A stretch of DNA of 35,514 nucleotides, from positions 1 through 35,514 of the forward strand of contig JNEM01010693.1 in the NCBI GenBank assembly GCA_000697335.1, read 5' to 3'. This DNA comes from Conidiobolus incongruus B7586 (Eukaryota; Entomophthoromycota; Entomophthoromycetes; Entomophthorales; Conidiobolaceae). Of this stretch, positions 1 to 12,216 are shown piece by piece; position 1 is the stretch's first letter; every line of letters starts with the position of its first letter. Position numbers and translations under genes: made by a program. The notes beneath the pieces are model-generated. The model saw only the letters and a list, made by a program, of their open reading frames with translations. It made no database searches and was not told the DNA's origin.

Positions 1-459
1 AAATATTTCATTTATATTGTTAATAAAAAAATAAATCATAAAAATATTATAACTTTTATATACTATTTGCTATGTTTATTCATTATTAATTATTTTAATA
101 ATTAAATTATATAGAATATATATCAAAATATATTATATATAATTTTAATTAAATAATCCAATTAATAATCAAATCAAAAACTAAATTTATAATATAAATT
201 AAAATATTTATTTATTATTGCATTTTAAGCAAAAATTCAAGTTTTTGGTATTTATATATAATTTAATAAATTTATATAAACTTTATATTATAATAATATT
301 TCTAAAATACCCTTATGGTTAGATTTCCAAAAATAAATCAATTATATTTATAATTTGCTAAATTGGATTATTAATTATTTTAATATATAATAGAATATGA
401 TATATAATGAATATATATTTTATTTAGTCAACTAAAAATTATTTTATTATTTTATCTAT
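1..459. other. AT-rich intergenic DNA, no gene seen
   Basis: Almost entirely A and T, with stop codons in every frame. I see no gene, RNA or recognisable element in this stretch before the dispersed repeat. Confidence 0.6.
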
Positions 460-838
460 TGTTTTATTTCAAAAATATTTGTCTATCTAGATTTTATAAT
501 TAAGTTTATATTATTTTTTTTAAAATGGATCTGTTGGACTATAACCAAATATTTCTCTTTGGCTCTTTTGATTAAAATTTATTTAAAACCTATATCACTC
601 ACTGAAAGAATTATTTAAACCTAGAGGTAGTAATAATAAAAAGAATTTTAATTTTTATGGATTTTCTTTTATTATATCTCAATAGTAAGTAAATTTTAAG
701 ATATATAGTTTAATACAATAAAGAGCAGGATTAATAAATAATTTACTAAATTATATTACAAATATTTTTCTAATAATAGTCTTTATTTATAGACTTATTA
801 TAGAATATCATACTATCTTAAATACTATTATGAATTAA
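460..838 (+). repeat. Dispersed repeat, copy A (unclassified)
   Basis: This stretch aligns by eye with about 19100-19440. Shared blocks include a TGTT(G/T)TATTTCAAA start, a CTCTTTG block, a block reading ATATCA(T/C)TCA(C/T)TGA followed by TTATTTAAACC, and a block GAGCA(G)GATTAATAAATAATTTACTAAAT. A shorter relative lies at 29322-29420. No coding frame is visible. The copy ends where the mariner inverted repeat at 843 begins. It could be a solo LTR of an unknown retroelement (it starts TGTT) or a non-autonomous element; the ends are not certain. Confidence 0.45.
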
Positions 839-842
839 AAAA

Positions 843-1546
843 ATGGAAAATTTTCTAATTTCTGATTATTTAAACTTATTAATAATTTTGAAAAAATAAA
901 ATATATACAAAACAAATAAGAAAATATATAGTTTGCAATAGTATATATATAGTAACTTAATGATTAAAAATAATTTTTTAAAATTAATTATTTAATTGAA
1001 TTAAATTTATATTAAATAATAACCATAAAAATTTTCTATTTTAATATTAGTAAAACTAAGCTATAAATTTTTTAAATTATTTAAAATTTATAAGATACTA
1101 TTGGTAATGAAAAATTAGTTAAATTAATAATTTATCACTAGATAAATTACTTTAAGGTCAAAAGAGAAATTATTTAAAATTTACTAAAATTTAAAAAACT
1201 AGTTTTAACTATAGCTTTTTTAATTATTAATAGAGTAAAAAAAATATATTAAAAAAATATCTTTTTATTTTAATAACAGAATTATCAAAATACTTTAATA
1301 TTAATTATATAAATATTTTATATATATAAAAATTTAAATCAAAATTAATTATTAAAAATATAAAATAATTATCATATAATTTAACTAAAGCTTAAAAAAG
1401 CTAGAGTAGCTATTATTAAACAGAATTTACTATGATATAACTAAAAACCAAGTCTTTTATAATAAATTATTATATTTAATAAATTTTAAATCTTTTTATA
1501 TAGTTTTTTCTTAAAATATAAATAAAGATATTAGATTAAGCTAAAT
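843..1546 (+). mobile_element. Mariner element M1, 5' part (split by LTR insertion)
   Basis: The left end (ATGGAAAATTTTCTAATTTCTGAT) matches the inverted-repeat ends of the other mariner copies at 15260, 18852, 23678 and 31562. The inside aligns with the first half of the copy at 23678-24952. At 1546 it breaks off in the segment GATTAAGCTAAAT, and the homologous sequence resumes at 7599 on the far side of a chromovirus. The two parts together are about 1.27 kb, the normal length of this family here. The frame is full of stops, so the copy is dead. Confidence 0.85.
1542..1546. repeat. Target site duplication, left copy (taaat)
   Basis: The 5-bp word taaat lies directly outside the left LTR and is repeated at 7599-7603 outside the right LTR. 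A 5-bp duplication is usual for Ty3/gypsy integrases. In uninterrupted mariner copies the same place reads CTAAATCAACC once. Confidence 0.9.
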
Positions 1547-1945
1547 TGTAAGTGTAGTGGTAGTTAAACTAATATAGTGTAGAGGAAGACTTAATATAAA
1601 AGTAATGTGGTGCAGAATATGGTAATATAACATGGCTATAGTGTGCAAGTGTAAACAAAGTTTAATTAAGCTTCAAACTAGGATGAGTCACTGATATATT
1701 AAGATTTATATTAGGTAGTGCCAATATCCTACAATATTAACAGAATATAGTCTCAATTTTAGAAATAGTGTAAAAGTAAAAATAGTAAGAATTGAGAGGA
1801 AAAAAGAGGAACTTAGTTTATTAGATAATTTAATACTATTTATACAATTAATTTAACTATATAAATATAAATTAATCATATAATTTATAGTTAATTGGAT
1901 TATATGAAAGTATATATAAGAATTTAGAGAATTAGTCTCTTAACA
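1547..1945 (-). repeat. Left LTR (3' LTR in element sense)
   Basis: This 399-bp repeat matches 7200-7598 along its whole length, with 31 differences counted by eye, every one a transition. On the minus strand it starts TGTTAAGAGAC and follows a purine-rich tract. Confidence 0.92.
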
Positions 1946-1954
1946 CTCCCCTAG
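1946..1954 (-). other. Polypurine tract of the chromovirus
   Basis: On the minus strand this reads CTAGGGGAG immediately before the LTR start TGTTAAG. That is the expected place for the plus-strand primer, and it fixes the element's orientation. Confidence 0.6.
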
Positions 1955-4900
1955 TAAGTTTCTTAGAAGAGACACACTCCTTAATTTTTTGCAAATAGGT
2001 ATATTAAGCTGAGGTATTCTTAATATTTTCTAGAGGTTCTTATATAGCTTCTTTAATAGGATAACCCATCTATTTTACATAAAAATAAAACTTATTCCTA
2101 ACAAATTTAAACTTAATTATGTAATTAACATAGTATTCTTCTCCATCTTAATTAATAATTAGATCTAGTTTTAAAGTTTTTAATTAATTAGGAAAAGTGT
2201 TAAAATCTTCAAAGTATGGTTTAATTTTAGATATGTGAAAGGTAAAGTTGATCCTCAAAGTTAGAGGTAATTCTAAGGTAATATTTTCAAAATTTAAATC
2301 AATTGATTAAATTTTATAAGGACTATAATATAATGGTGAGTATTTAAGATTTAAGCCAAATTTAAGTAGGGTAGGTTTAAGGGCAGATTGTTCTAAGTAT
2401 ACAAACATATTGGTTTTATATTTAGGAGGGTTTCTAGATAACTTTGAGTATTGTTGTTCTATGATCCTTTAATTTTCTTCTAAGTTAAATTTAATAAGAG
2501 AATTAATATGTTTGATATTAGATTAAAATTCAACAATGTCCAAAGGTAAGTTGATTTAAAGTTTTAGAGTAATTATTAAGTTAGGATGTTTGTTGTAATT
2601 GATAAAATAAAGGCTAAAACCTGTTGATCTATTAATAAAGGTGTTGAATGAATATTAAAGTTGGTAGATATAAGTATCCTAATTTAACTGATTAGTGTTA
2701 ATATAGGCTCTAATCATTTACTTTAAGGTTTTGATAGTTCTTTTAGTAAGTTTATTGGTTTAGTAATGATTAATAGTAGACATAGCTAGGTTAATCTTAA
2801 GGAAAAAAGATAGTGACTTCTAAAATCAAAAGTTGAATTGTATATCTTTATCAGATACAATAGTTTGTGGAATTCTATGGTAGGTAAAGATATTAGAGAA
2901 TAACAATTGTGCAACATCTTTAGCTATAGAAGTTTTGAAACAAGGAATAAAATAAACATATTTGGAAAATGAATCAATTATAATTAGTAAGTTATCATAA
3001 CTATTTGTTGATTTAGGGATTTCTATGAAATCAAGCTGAATTTGTTGTTAAGTTTCATTAGGGACTTGTAGGGGAATAAGTTTACCATATTTTAGTTGAG
3101 TATTATATTTAGTTCTTTAGCATATATCACAGGTATTAGTGTATTTCTGAACTAATTTAACTAGGGAAAGCTAGTAGTACCTTGTTTTAATTCTCTCAGC
3201 AGTCTTTAACTAGTTTTAATATCCTCTAACAGGTAAGTTATAGCATTCATCAAATATTGTTTGTTAGATCTTGGGAATGTTAGGAATAAAATAAACATAT
3301 TTGGAAAATGAATCAATTATAATTAGTAAGTTATCATAACTATTTGTTGATTTAGGGATTTCTATGAAATCAAGCTGAATTTGTTGTTAAGTTTCATTAG
3401 GGACTTGTAGGGGAATAAGTTTACCATATTTTAGTTGAGTATTATATTTAGTTCTTTAGCATATATCACAGGTATTAGTGTATTTCTGAACTAATTTAAC
3501 TAGGGAAAGCTAGTAGTACCTTGTTTTAATTCTCTCAGCAGTCTTTAACTAGTTTTAATATCCTCTAACAGGTAAGTTATAGCATTCATCAAATATTGTT
3601 TGTTAGATCTTGGGAATGTTAGGAATATATAAACAATCATCATAATATAGTAAGTTATTGATAATTTTAAATCTTTTGACATATTTTAGTTGGTTTTCTA
3701 ATAGTTTAAAGAGTTCTTCTTTAACTAAAATAAAGAAATCATTATTTAACAGTGTTTCTTGAAGTAGTTTAATAAATTTTTTATTTCCTTCATTAATAAT
3801 CATTGAGTTAATATTTGCTGGATTTTTACAATTAGAACAAAAGGGTAAATATGTAGGATTTTTTAACAAAGTATCTACAACATAGTTTTATTAATCTAAG
3901 AGATATTAAATAAAGAAAGGGTAAGCTTAGATAGTTTTAATCTATTTAACTTATCTTCTTAATAAATGCTTCTGAGTATTTAAGTAGATAAGTGATTTAT
4001 AATCTATAAGTATTAAGAAAAAGTTGCAGGATAAGAAATGTAAGTGATTTTTGATCATTTCTACTAAAGCAAAGAGTTTTTGTTTATAGACTAGGTATTT
4101 CAATTCAGCTAGTTTTATTTTTCTTAACCAGAATGTTATTGGTTTTAAGGTAACATTTGTAAGGTTAAACTCAACTTGTTCTCTTTTATTTATTATTTTA
4201 TCCTATAGTTGTAGGGTAAAATATAAATTAAATTCAAACTAGGCTAACTATTTACCAATTGTAAAAAAACTAAAGTCAATAAAAATAATGGTAGGTAGTT
4301 TTAGATTAAAGATAGATAGAGTAAAAGCATTGGTAATATAGAAAATTAAAGCATTTATGCAAAAAATGTGTAATGGGGTTTATTTAAAAAGAGAGTTTTT
4401 CTTTAAGAGATTAGTAAGAGGAGCAGCAAATTCAATAAAAGAATCAATGAAATCTTTGAAGTAATTTAATAATCTAAGTGTAGACATAAGTTGATTTTTG
4501 TTTATAGGTATAGTAAAAGCTTTAACACCATTGAGTTTAGTTAAATCAATATTAATTCCTTAAGAGGAAACAATATAACCACAGAAAAAAACAGAAAAGG
4601 CACTAAAGATACATTTTGATAGTTTTAAAAGTAATTTATGTTCTGGAATAATTTGTAAAACTTAATTAACATGTTAAATATATTCTCCTTTAGTTTTTGA
4701 ATATATTAGGATATTATCAAGGTAAGTGATAACAAAGTTATTAAAGACAAGGTTAAAAAAAGAATTGATAAATTAAGTAAAAGTTGTAAGAGCATTACAC
4801 AATCTAAAGTTTATAACAGTAAATTTATAGTGGTTTAAAAAAGTGTTGAAAGTAGTTAAAAGGATAAAGTTTTCTTCAACTTTAATGTTATAATATCTAT

Positions 4901-7199
4901 TCTTAACATCTAGTTTGGTAAATATAGTTGATTTAAGTAGTTTATCCCTAACATCATATAGGTTTAATAATAAAGTTTTATCCTTGATATTTTTACAGTT
5001 TAAAACACAGTTATTAATATATAGTCTTTAACCACCATCAACCTTTTATACAAAGAGGATTAGAGATCTTTATAGTAAGGAAAAAGGTTTAATGTACCTA
5101 TTTTCAAGTAGTTTTTAGATTTCTTCTTTCAAGGTTTGGTATTGTTCAAGAGATAAATAGTAAGTAAGCTTTAAGTATAGTTGTATACTAAAGATTAGTT
5201 TAATTTTGTGTTTAATATTATATTTAGGTGGTAATCTATTCACAAGTTCAAAAACATTAGCAAATTAACTCACTATATTGTATAGGAAATGGTTATTAGA
5301 TATAACTTCATTAAAATCAACAGATGAAGTGCTGATAGATAATTAATAAACAAATACATATCCCCATAGATTATTTAAGTTTTTGATTAGCTTTTTACAT
5401 TGATTTTTACTTATAATGATAGAATTATTTGCCACAATTATAGAGTTAGTGTTAGGTAAAGTATTTAATAGTTTTATAGTAGGGTAATATAGATTTTTTG
5501 AGATTAATTCTACTAATTTCTTTTAGAATATAAAAGAAATAGATTTGTAGCTTTCTAGGGTAATATCTATAGATATAAAACTGTGATATTCAAACTAATT
5601 TTAACCTAGTATGAAATTGTAACCAATGTTGCCAACTAAAAATTTAATATATTGGGAGTAGTTAAGGGGTAATGATAGGTATCTAAATATAGTGCCAAAT
5701 GCTTGTTCCATTAAGTTGTTAGCATATATAATTATTAAGTTGCTTTTTTAGATAGGTAAAGATAGCTTTACAACAATAAAAGAGGAGATAATACAACTAA
5801 AACAACTAGAGTTAATTAAAACACTAACAGGTGTATCTATAAAAAAACTAGTTAACATAAATAATAAGGTGATAGTTAAAGGTAAAGAATTACAAGGTAA
5901 ATTAGTTACTAGAATATTTCTAGTTTCTAGTAGTTTAATCAGTTAGATTTCTCTAGTATACATAGTTTAATTTGTGGAATTATTAGTTTATTAGAACTTT
6001 TGTAGATTAGATTAGAATCTATTAACTAATTATAAAAGGGGTGATTTTAAGGTTATATTAATATTATTCAGGTTTGATTTATGGTTAGCAAATTAAGATT
6101 ATTGAGAATTAAATTGGTGTTGTTTTTTAAAAGGATATTTGTTAGCTTTATGGTTAACTTAAGTCTTTTAGCAATAATAACAACCTTTGTTTACTCTTAA
6201 GTAGGCTTTAGCTTCTTCATTAAAAGTTTTCTCATGAAGCCTTAAAGCAGAAACATTTATCATTTGAGACTTAAGTAGGTTAAAGTAAGGTTTAAAAGAT
6301 TAATTTTTAGGGTAGGAAGATTTAGTTATAAAGTAAAAGATATCATCAATTATAATTGCTACATCACAAATGTTAGAAAAAAACATATTATCAAAGTGTT
6401 CCCTACTAACTAACTAAAGCTTCACTTGAAGGTTAAAGCATTGTAATAATTTGTGGATTTATTTTTCTTCAGTGATATTTAATATGTTTAAGCATATCTC
6501 ATTAAATTTCTCAATCAATTATCTTGTAGAAGTTTTTTATTTAAGCTAGGAAAGCTTTTCTCTTGCTAATTAAACTTGATTTTTTAGGTAATACCTCTCT
6601 TTAAAGGCTTTTTCCAATTGTTTAAAAGTTTATATCTTTGTAGTAGGTTATCCTCTTGAAGATTTTTTAGGATTAAACTTGTAATGAGTTAACTACTAAA
6701 TATAAACAAATTTTTCCAAAAAAGAAGTGGCTAATTTAAGGATATTCTTTAGATCTTCATCAAAAATTAAATCAAGGTAATTCTTTATGTTTTTAAAGTA
6801 GTTTTCAAGTTTGTGAAGGTTTTTTAAGCTATCATAAGTAGTTAATTTGTTTTTAAAAACACTAAAGAGGTGGTTTAATACATTAATTATAGTGAAGTAA
6901 CTGGTTTGTTAGATTTAAGCTCTTTGAGACATGTTTTTTTAAATCAAAAGTTGTCTAATATAAGCTTCTTAAAGGGTAGTAAGCTTTTAAGGATTAAAGT
7001 CTTAAATTCACTTAGTAATTAAGCTGCTATCATCATTAAAATAATATAAGGGTATCTCCTTTTTTAGTAGTATTATAGTGTATAGTGTTAAATTTAAATG
7101 AAATAAATTATAAATAAGATTTAAAATAGTAATAGATAGGTTAGATACAAGTAGTTATTAATTTCTAGTAGGTTTTTAATAGTTTTATTGCTGTTACTA

Positions 7200-7598
7200 T
7201 ATAAATATAGTGGTAGTTAAACTAATATAGTATAGAGGAAAACTTAATATAAAAGTAGTGTGGTGTAGAATATAGTAATATAATGTAGCTATAGTGTGCA
7301 AGTGTAAACAAAGTTTAATTAAGCTTTGAACTAAGATGAATCACTAATATATTAAGATTTATATTAGGTAGTGCTAATATCCTATAATATTAATAGAATA
7401 TAGTCTTAATCTTAGAAATAGTGTAAAAGTAAAAATAGTAAGAATTAAAAAGAAAAAAAAGGAACCTAGTTTATTAGATAATTTAATACTATTTATACAA
7501 TTAATTTAACTATATAAGTATAAATTAATCATATAATTTATAGTTAATTGGATTATATGAAAGTGTATATAAGAATTTAGAGAACTAGTCTTTTAATA
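7200..7598 (-). repeat. Right LTR (5' LTR in element sense)
   Basis: Partner of the LTR at 1547-1945, of equal length and about 92 percent identical by eye. The minus-strand sequence just inside it (GTAACAGC...) is where a tRNA primer site would lie, but I could not identify the primer. Confidence 0.92.
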
Positions 7599-7603
7599 TA
7601 AAT
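7599..7603. repeat. Target site duplication, right copy (taaat)
   Basis: Second copy of the 5-bp word flanking the LTR element; see 1542-1546. Confidence 0.9.
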
Positions 7604-8166
7604 CAACCTTGTTTGTAAATTTTTTTTAAATAAATATTATAATAATGAGCAAATATTAATTGTTATTATAAGTTATTTTAATATATGCTATTTTTATTTA
7701 GTTTTTAAAGGAAAATTAATTAATATTAAATTTTATATTGCTTTTTTAAATAAAATTATTTCTAATTAGTATTTTTAATATAATTTTAGGAAACCTATTA
7801 TTTTGCATAATAATTATAAAATATATAAAATTAAAGTAATAAAAAATTTTCTAATTAATAATAACTAAAAAAAACTACCATATTTAGTATATTCTTTAGA
7901 TTATAACCTATGTGATTATAATTGTTTTAGGTAATTAAAAACTAGCTTACAGGTAAGAAAAATTCTATAAGAAAATTTAATTAGTTTATGAAATATCAAA
8001 TTTTAGTCTTTAATAAAAAGAACTGTTTTTAAATGTTAAAGCTTTATTAAAAATATAGCTAGAAGTTATTAGAAATAATAGAAATTATTAATTTTATATT
8101 ATATATTTATTTTTACTTTTAATATATTAAAATGTTTAATTTTTTTTAATTATAAAAAATTCCTAT
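7599..8166 (+). mobile_element. Mariner element M1, 3' part
   Basis: Continues the mariner copy begun at 843. TAAATCAACC follows the LTR element directly, and the sequence then aligns with 15570-16149 to the end. It contains the decayed transposase carboxyl half, including YSLDYNLCDYNCF, which corresponds to the mariner signature YSPDLxPxDYxxF with its third catalytic Asp. The right end (AAAAAATTCCTAT) is the 3' inverted repeat. Many stops are present, so it is not active. Confidence 0.85.
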
Positions 8167-8804
8167 TATATAAATTACAAAGTAATAATAAAATAATTTT
8201 AAGTTTGATTTGATAAAAAGACTAAAATCATAAAATTTTAAAAAAAATGATTAATTTATTAATTATTATATATTTAAAATATCATATTCTTTGTTAATCA
8301 TTATTATTTCAATAAGTAATTGATTTTGATTAAGTAGTATATAATCTAATTAGATCATATTATATTGGTATAATGAAATAATATTGATTAATTATAAAAA
8401 ATCTCTAAATTCATTTAATATGAATAATAATATTTATAATCTTTGATAATATGAAATCATTAATAATATATTATATATGTTTTATTATATAAATTTTAAT
8501 TTAATTTTTGCAACAAGTATTGATTTTGAATTTGCTCTAAAATATTATTATATCAAAATTATTCTTTGCAATTGATAGCTCATAAAATTCAAACTAATCT
8601 CATTAGATAATTTCATATCATTTATCATTTAAATCACTTATCACATTCATTGAAGATTAAACACCTTAAATTTCCAGTTATATCAGTTATTGTATTGATA
8701 GATTAAATAGGTGATAATATAATATTTAGAATAAATTTATCATAGTTTTAATAGTTTAATAATATCAATGTTAAACAATATACTTATCATCTTTAATTAT
8801 ATAA
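8167..8804. other. AT-rich DNA between mariner M1 and the gene at 8805
   Basis: Very AT-rich and downstream of the minus-strand gene at 8805-9413. It should hold that gene's 3' untranslated region and polyadenylation site, but I see no distinctive signal. No other feature was found. Confidence 0.5.
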
Positions 8805-9413
8805 TTAATATAAGATTAATAATAAAAGAGAAAAAGCCAAAGTGAAAAATAATTTGTTATCGACATATATCATATTGGCATTCGAATCTGGATACTTAAT
8901 TTTCTTGGCAAATTCCCTATATAATCCTTCATTACACTTGAATTCGCAGTTAAAGAGATCAGATATATCAGTCTTGTTACATGATTGGGTACATTGATAT
9001 GATTGCGTAGAATCATAATTAGGCAAACCAGCCTTCTTGCCCAGACAACTAATTACTTCTACCGCTTGATTGTCCAAACACTGTTTGGAACAAATATCCG
9101 TATTGTTAGTAGTACAACTCTTTTTACAGTTATCATGTTGAATAGATGTACTTTCCCCACATTCCATGTACAGAGGTATCAATATTTCAAGCAAATAATA
9201 CTGATATTCTAGTATTTCACCAGGTAGGTTGCACCAAGAAAATTTAACTGATTTTCCAGGAGAACATTTTTTATTCTGTTCAATGAATGTAGAATTATTG
9301 TTTAAATCCTTTATTCTACACTGAAATGGAGTAAAACAAGGTAGCTTGGAAGACTGGTCCTGGGTTTCAGCTAAAGCAAGTGAAGCTAATAATAAAGTAT
9401 ATTGGATTTTCAT
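8805..9413 (-). CDS. Secreted cysteine-rich protein with GPI-like tail (paralog 1)
   Basis: The 202-residue protein has no family I recognise. Residues 1-15 (MKIQYTLLLASLALA) form a signal peptide, with cleavage likely before ETQDQ. The mature part has 14 cysteines (26, 32, 50, 61, 85, 96, 100, 108, 112, 123, 141, 145, 156, 160), including four CX3C pairs. N-glycosylation sequons include N146 (CNKTD). A conserved NANMIYVDNKL precedes a hydrophobic end (about 188-202) with nothing charged after it, as in GPI-anchor signals. It is a paralog of the protein at 25676-26293, roughly 40 percent identical by eye, with every cysteine shared. The ATG is favoured by the signal peptide and by a TATA box about 55 bases upstream. 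G+C is higher than in the flanks, the frame is unbroken and it has no introns, so I take it as a living gene. Likely place: cell surface or wall. Function unknown. Confidence 0.88.
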   Translation of the reverse strand: MKIQYTLLLASLALAETQDQSSKLPCFTPFQCRIKDLNNNSTFIEQNKKCSPGKSVKFSWCNLPGEILEYQYYLLEILIPLYMECGESTSIQHDNCKKSCTTNNTDICSKQCLDNQAVEVISCLGKKAGLPNYDSTQSYQCTQSCNKTDISDLFNCEFKCNEGLYREFAKKIKYPDSNANMIYVDNKLFFTLAFSLLLLILY

Positions 9414-9464
9414 AAATATATTTCAATTTGATATATTTCGCTGAAATTTTAATGCAATCCTAAT

Positions 9465-9475
9465 GTATTTATATC
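9465..9475 (-). promoter_or_regulatory. TATA box of the gene at 8805-9413
   Basis: On the minus strand this reads GATATAAATAC, about 55 bases before the ATG. The paralogs at 26291 and 13001 have nearly the same word at a similar distance, which supports a real core promoter and a short 5' untranslated region. Confidence 0.55.
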
Positions 9476-10323
9476 TTCATGTTATCCATTTAGTTAGCTA
9501 GATTCTGTATAAGGTTTAATTTTTCAATGAGAAAAATTTAACACTATTTTTTATTAATATTAACTCAAATGATTTATATTGATTAAATTTTCAAAAAGCT
9601 TTTATATCACTACTATATTTGTAAAAATTAAAAATTATTTTAAATTATTCAGCTTTTACTTTCAAATTAACCCGTTTTAATGGAGGTTTTAAATTAATAA
9701 ATTTGGTTATATAAGATTATTTAATCTCAAGTTCTTGTTTCGAGAGAGAAGTGTATGATCACAACTAAGAAAGTTGGTCATGTCACAATGCGATATTTAG
9801 ATAAAATAAATAGTATTATTAAACTCCTATCTTCGGATCAATAGGCAATGACATCACTGGATATCTTATAAAACTCCAATGTATTTATTATCACACATTG
9901 AATTATGAAATATTTATAAAACAATATTTCAAGAATTTCGTAACAATATATTATTGAATATATATTTGCATTCATTTTATAATATCAGAATGTAGAATAG
10001 CTAAGATCTTCACAATTTAAACATATATTTTTATAAATATTATTATCTATATTTTCATTAAACATTGGAAAGTAAATATCACTATTAACTGATTTTCCAT
10101 AGCTTATTAGTTCTCATTTAACATTTTGGCTTTTGATTAGTTTAACATTAGATTTTTTATATATTTCAATTTCATATATATGTATATATAATATCAATTT
10201 TATTCTCGACAATAATTTACATATCAAGTAAAAAATTATAAGGATTAGGTTGGTGTCATAAATAATATATGACTGTATAATCAGTTTCTAATGAAATATA
10301 ATTTGAAATAAGAGTTGATATTC
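9476..10323. other. Intergenic DNA upstream of paralog 1
   Basis: Presumed upstream control region of the minus-strand gene. The part around 9720-9900 is somewhat richer in G+C than its surroundings (for example TTCGAGAGAGAAGTGTATGA) and lacks a readable frame. I see no repeat or RNA gene. Confidence 0.4.
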
Positions 10324-10425
10324 ATGGATTCAATAGTGAATTTTAAAACAGTAACAGTTAATGTAATAATGTCTGCTGATGGAAATATCAAAATGGATAT
10401 GAGAAAAATGGAGTTTTTGTTATGA
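10324..10425 (+). CDS. Possible small ORF or gene relic, 33 codons
   Basis: ATG to TGA encodes a peptide starting MDSIVNFKTVTVNVIMSADG and ending in KMEFLL. It looks coding because it is rich in Val, Met, Asp and Lys rather than the Asn, Ile, Leu, Tyr and Lys expected of random AT DNA, and it lies in a slightly G+C-richer patch. There is no recognised domain or signal peptide and no clear continuation in any frame. It may be one exon, a gene remnant or chance. Confidence 0.15.
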   Translation: MDSIVNFKTVTVNVIMSADGNIKMDMRKMEFLL

Positions 10426-12216
10426 ATTTATATCCATTTAAAAGTTAATTTACTCCCAATCTAAAAAATTCAAATTCAATTTTGAAAATCAAGTAATTTG
10501 TCGAAAATAAAGTTATTCACATTACAATGGTAAATGATGTAATAATACCAGATAATTGGTTCCAATTTTGAAGATACTAATAATAAATACATAGTATTTC
10601 ATTATTTTTCATACCCTAGCTATATTAAAATGATGTTATATATGCAATAATAGTAATAAACATTTTTCAGCATTACAGGATTAAATAAAATAGTGTGAAC
10701 TTTCGAAAATAATCCAAAATATCTATATACAATTATACAAAATGATTGGATTATCAGTTTAATTTACCCTATTTAGATTTATCAATAATTATATTATTCT
10801 ATGATTTTGAGCTTTATATTGCTATAGGCTACATTTTCCAAACATTAGTAAATATAAACAATATTACATTTAACTATGAAAAAAAAATAAATATATATTA
10901 AAATATAGATTAAATATTATTCTTAATAATAATTAAAAATTTAACAAAATTTTAAATTAATTGTTAATAGTAAATAATAGTTGAAATATTATTAATATAA
11001 AATTTATAATAATATATATCCTTTATCTTGAAATACAGAATAATTAAATATACTATATTATCTAAATTATATTAAACTTTGATTCTTTGATTAAAAATCT
11101 ATCAATTGAATTTATAAATTAAATATTATTAAAATATATTATATTCTATGATATTTTGATTAAACCAGTATTAGAAAATTAAGATTGAAATTATTTTAGT
11201 ATTAATAAAATATTCAATTTAAATTGCTTTTATTATTTGTTTTGATTTAATATCAATTACAGTCCAAATGCGGCGTATAATAATAATTATATTAGAGATT
11301 TTCCAAATAAATAAATTGCACTCAATATAGCCACATTAAGAATTATGTTTAAGAAACTAAAATTAATATACTAAAAAATAAACTATAAATTTCAGTTATC
11401 AATTTGAATTTGATATGAAACATTTCAAAATAGATATTATATTAAGTATGAATATCAAAATATAAAAAATAACAGTTAATTATATACATTTTTGGACAAA
11501 TTTAAAATATTTTGAAGAATTATTAGAAAAAAAATGACAATTTTCTGATCTATATATTGATTAGAATATGAAATATAGTATTTAAAATTAATAAAATTAA
11601 ATACAGCTGATTATAATATATATCACAAATCATATATTATATTCGGTGTATATCGAAATATTTTCCTAGAATATATACATATTGATTTAATTGGCAAATT
11701 ACAATTTTACCCGTTAATAAATATATTTTAAACTATGAAATTTTATTTGATATTTAAAAAATTATAATCAAAATTATATTATATTTTATTTTATATATTG
11801 TTAATATATCTTAGTTAAATTAATATAGTTGGAATATATTATATAGATTAAAAATTTTAAAATTTATTGTAAAGGTTAAGACTTTAAATAAAATATTAAA
11901 TAATACTTGAATAAATTTATTTTTCAGTATTTAATGAAATTAAAGTATAAATTTAAACGACTTTCTTTAATAAATAATTAAAATTTAAGGATTTGGATGA
12001 CTATAATATTGGTAATTATAATATTTTATTAATATCAATGTATAATATAATGATAGATAGTTTAAATGATCGTTTATCATTTTATATACTTACATTGAAT
12101 AAAACATATTATGAATTTATTAATTTCGTCTTTTAAATATTAAATTTTAAGATCTTTTAAATCAATTATAGGAATTTAATATTTGAAAATTTTTTTAATA
12201 TTAAGGAGTTTAATAT
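10426..12216. other. Long AT-rich intergenic span, nothing identified
   Basis: About 1.8 kb of low-complexity AT sequence, with many TATAAT and AATATT words and stops in all frames. I found no inverted-repeat ends, no copy of the mariner, Tc1 or LTR sequences, and no RNA gene. Confidence 0.55.

Larger units (their letters stand above)
1547..7598 (-). mobile_element. Broken Ty3/gypsy (chromovirus) LTR retrotransposon
   Basis: Two 399-bp LTRs enclose about 5.25 kb whose coding sense is the minus strand. In transcription order, recognisable remains are Gag with a CCHC zinc knuckle (about 7000-6100), protease (about 5950-5500), reverse transcriptase (about 5330-4400, polymerase-site region near 4710), RNase H (about 4330-3930), integrase with an HHCC-type amino end (about 3870-2450) and a chromodomain-like segment (about 2150-2000). 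The chromodomain marks it as a chromovirus. A purine-rich tract (1946-1954) abuts the downstream LTR. It is a fossil with dozens of breaks across gag-pol, and it carries an internal tandem direct repeat of about 0.34 kb. LTR divergence of roughly 8 percent by eye, all transitions, suggests decay by C-to-T mutation, so it may be younger than that figure implies. The largest surviving open piece (3603-3869) is part of the integrase region and not a host gene. Confidence 0.93.

Noticed and set aside
3603-3869. Separate 88-codon minus-strand gene
   Set aside because: It is a surviving piece of the integrase region of the broken chromovirus, not a host gene.
9003-9212. Plus-strand ORF of 69 codons
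   Set aside because: Antisense to the cysteine-rich gene at 8805-9413, with no signal or motif of its own.
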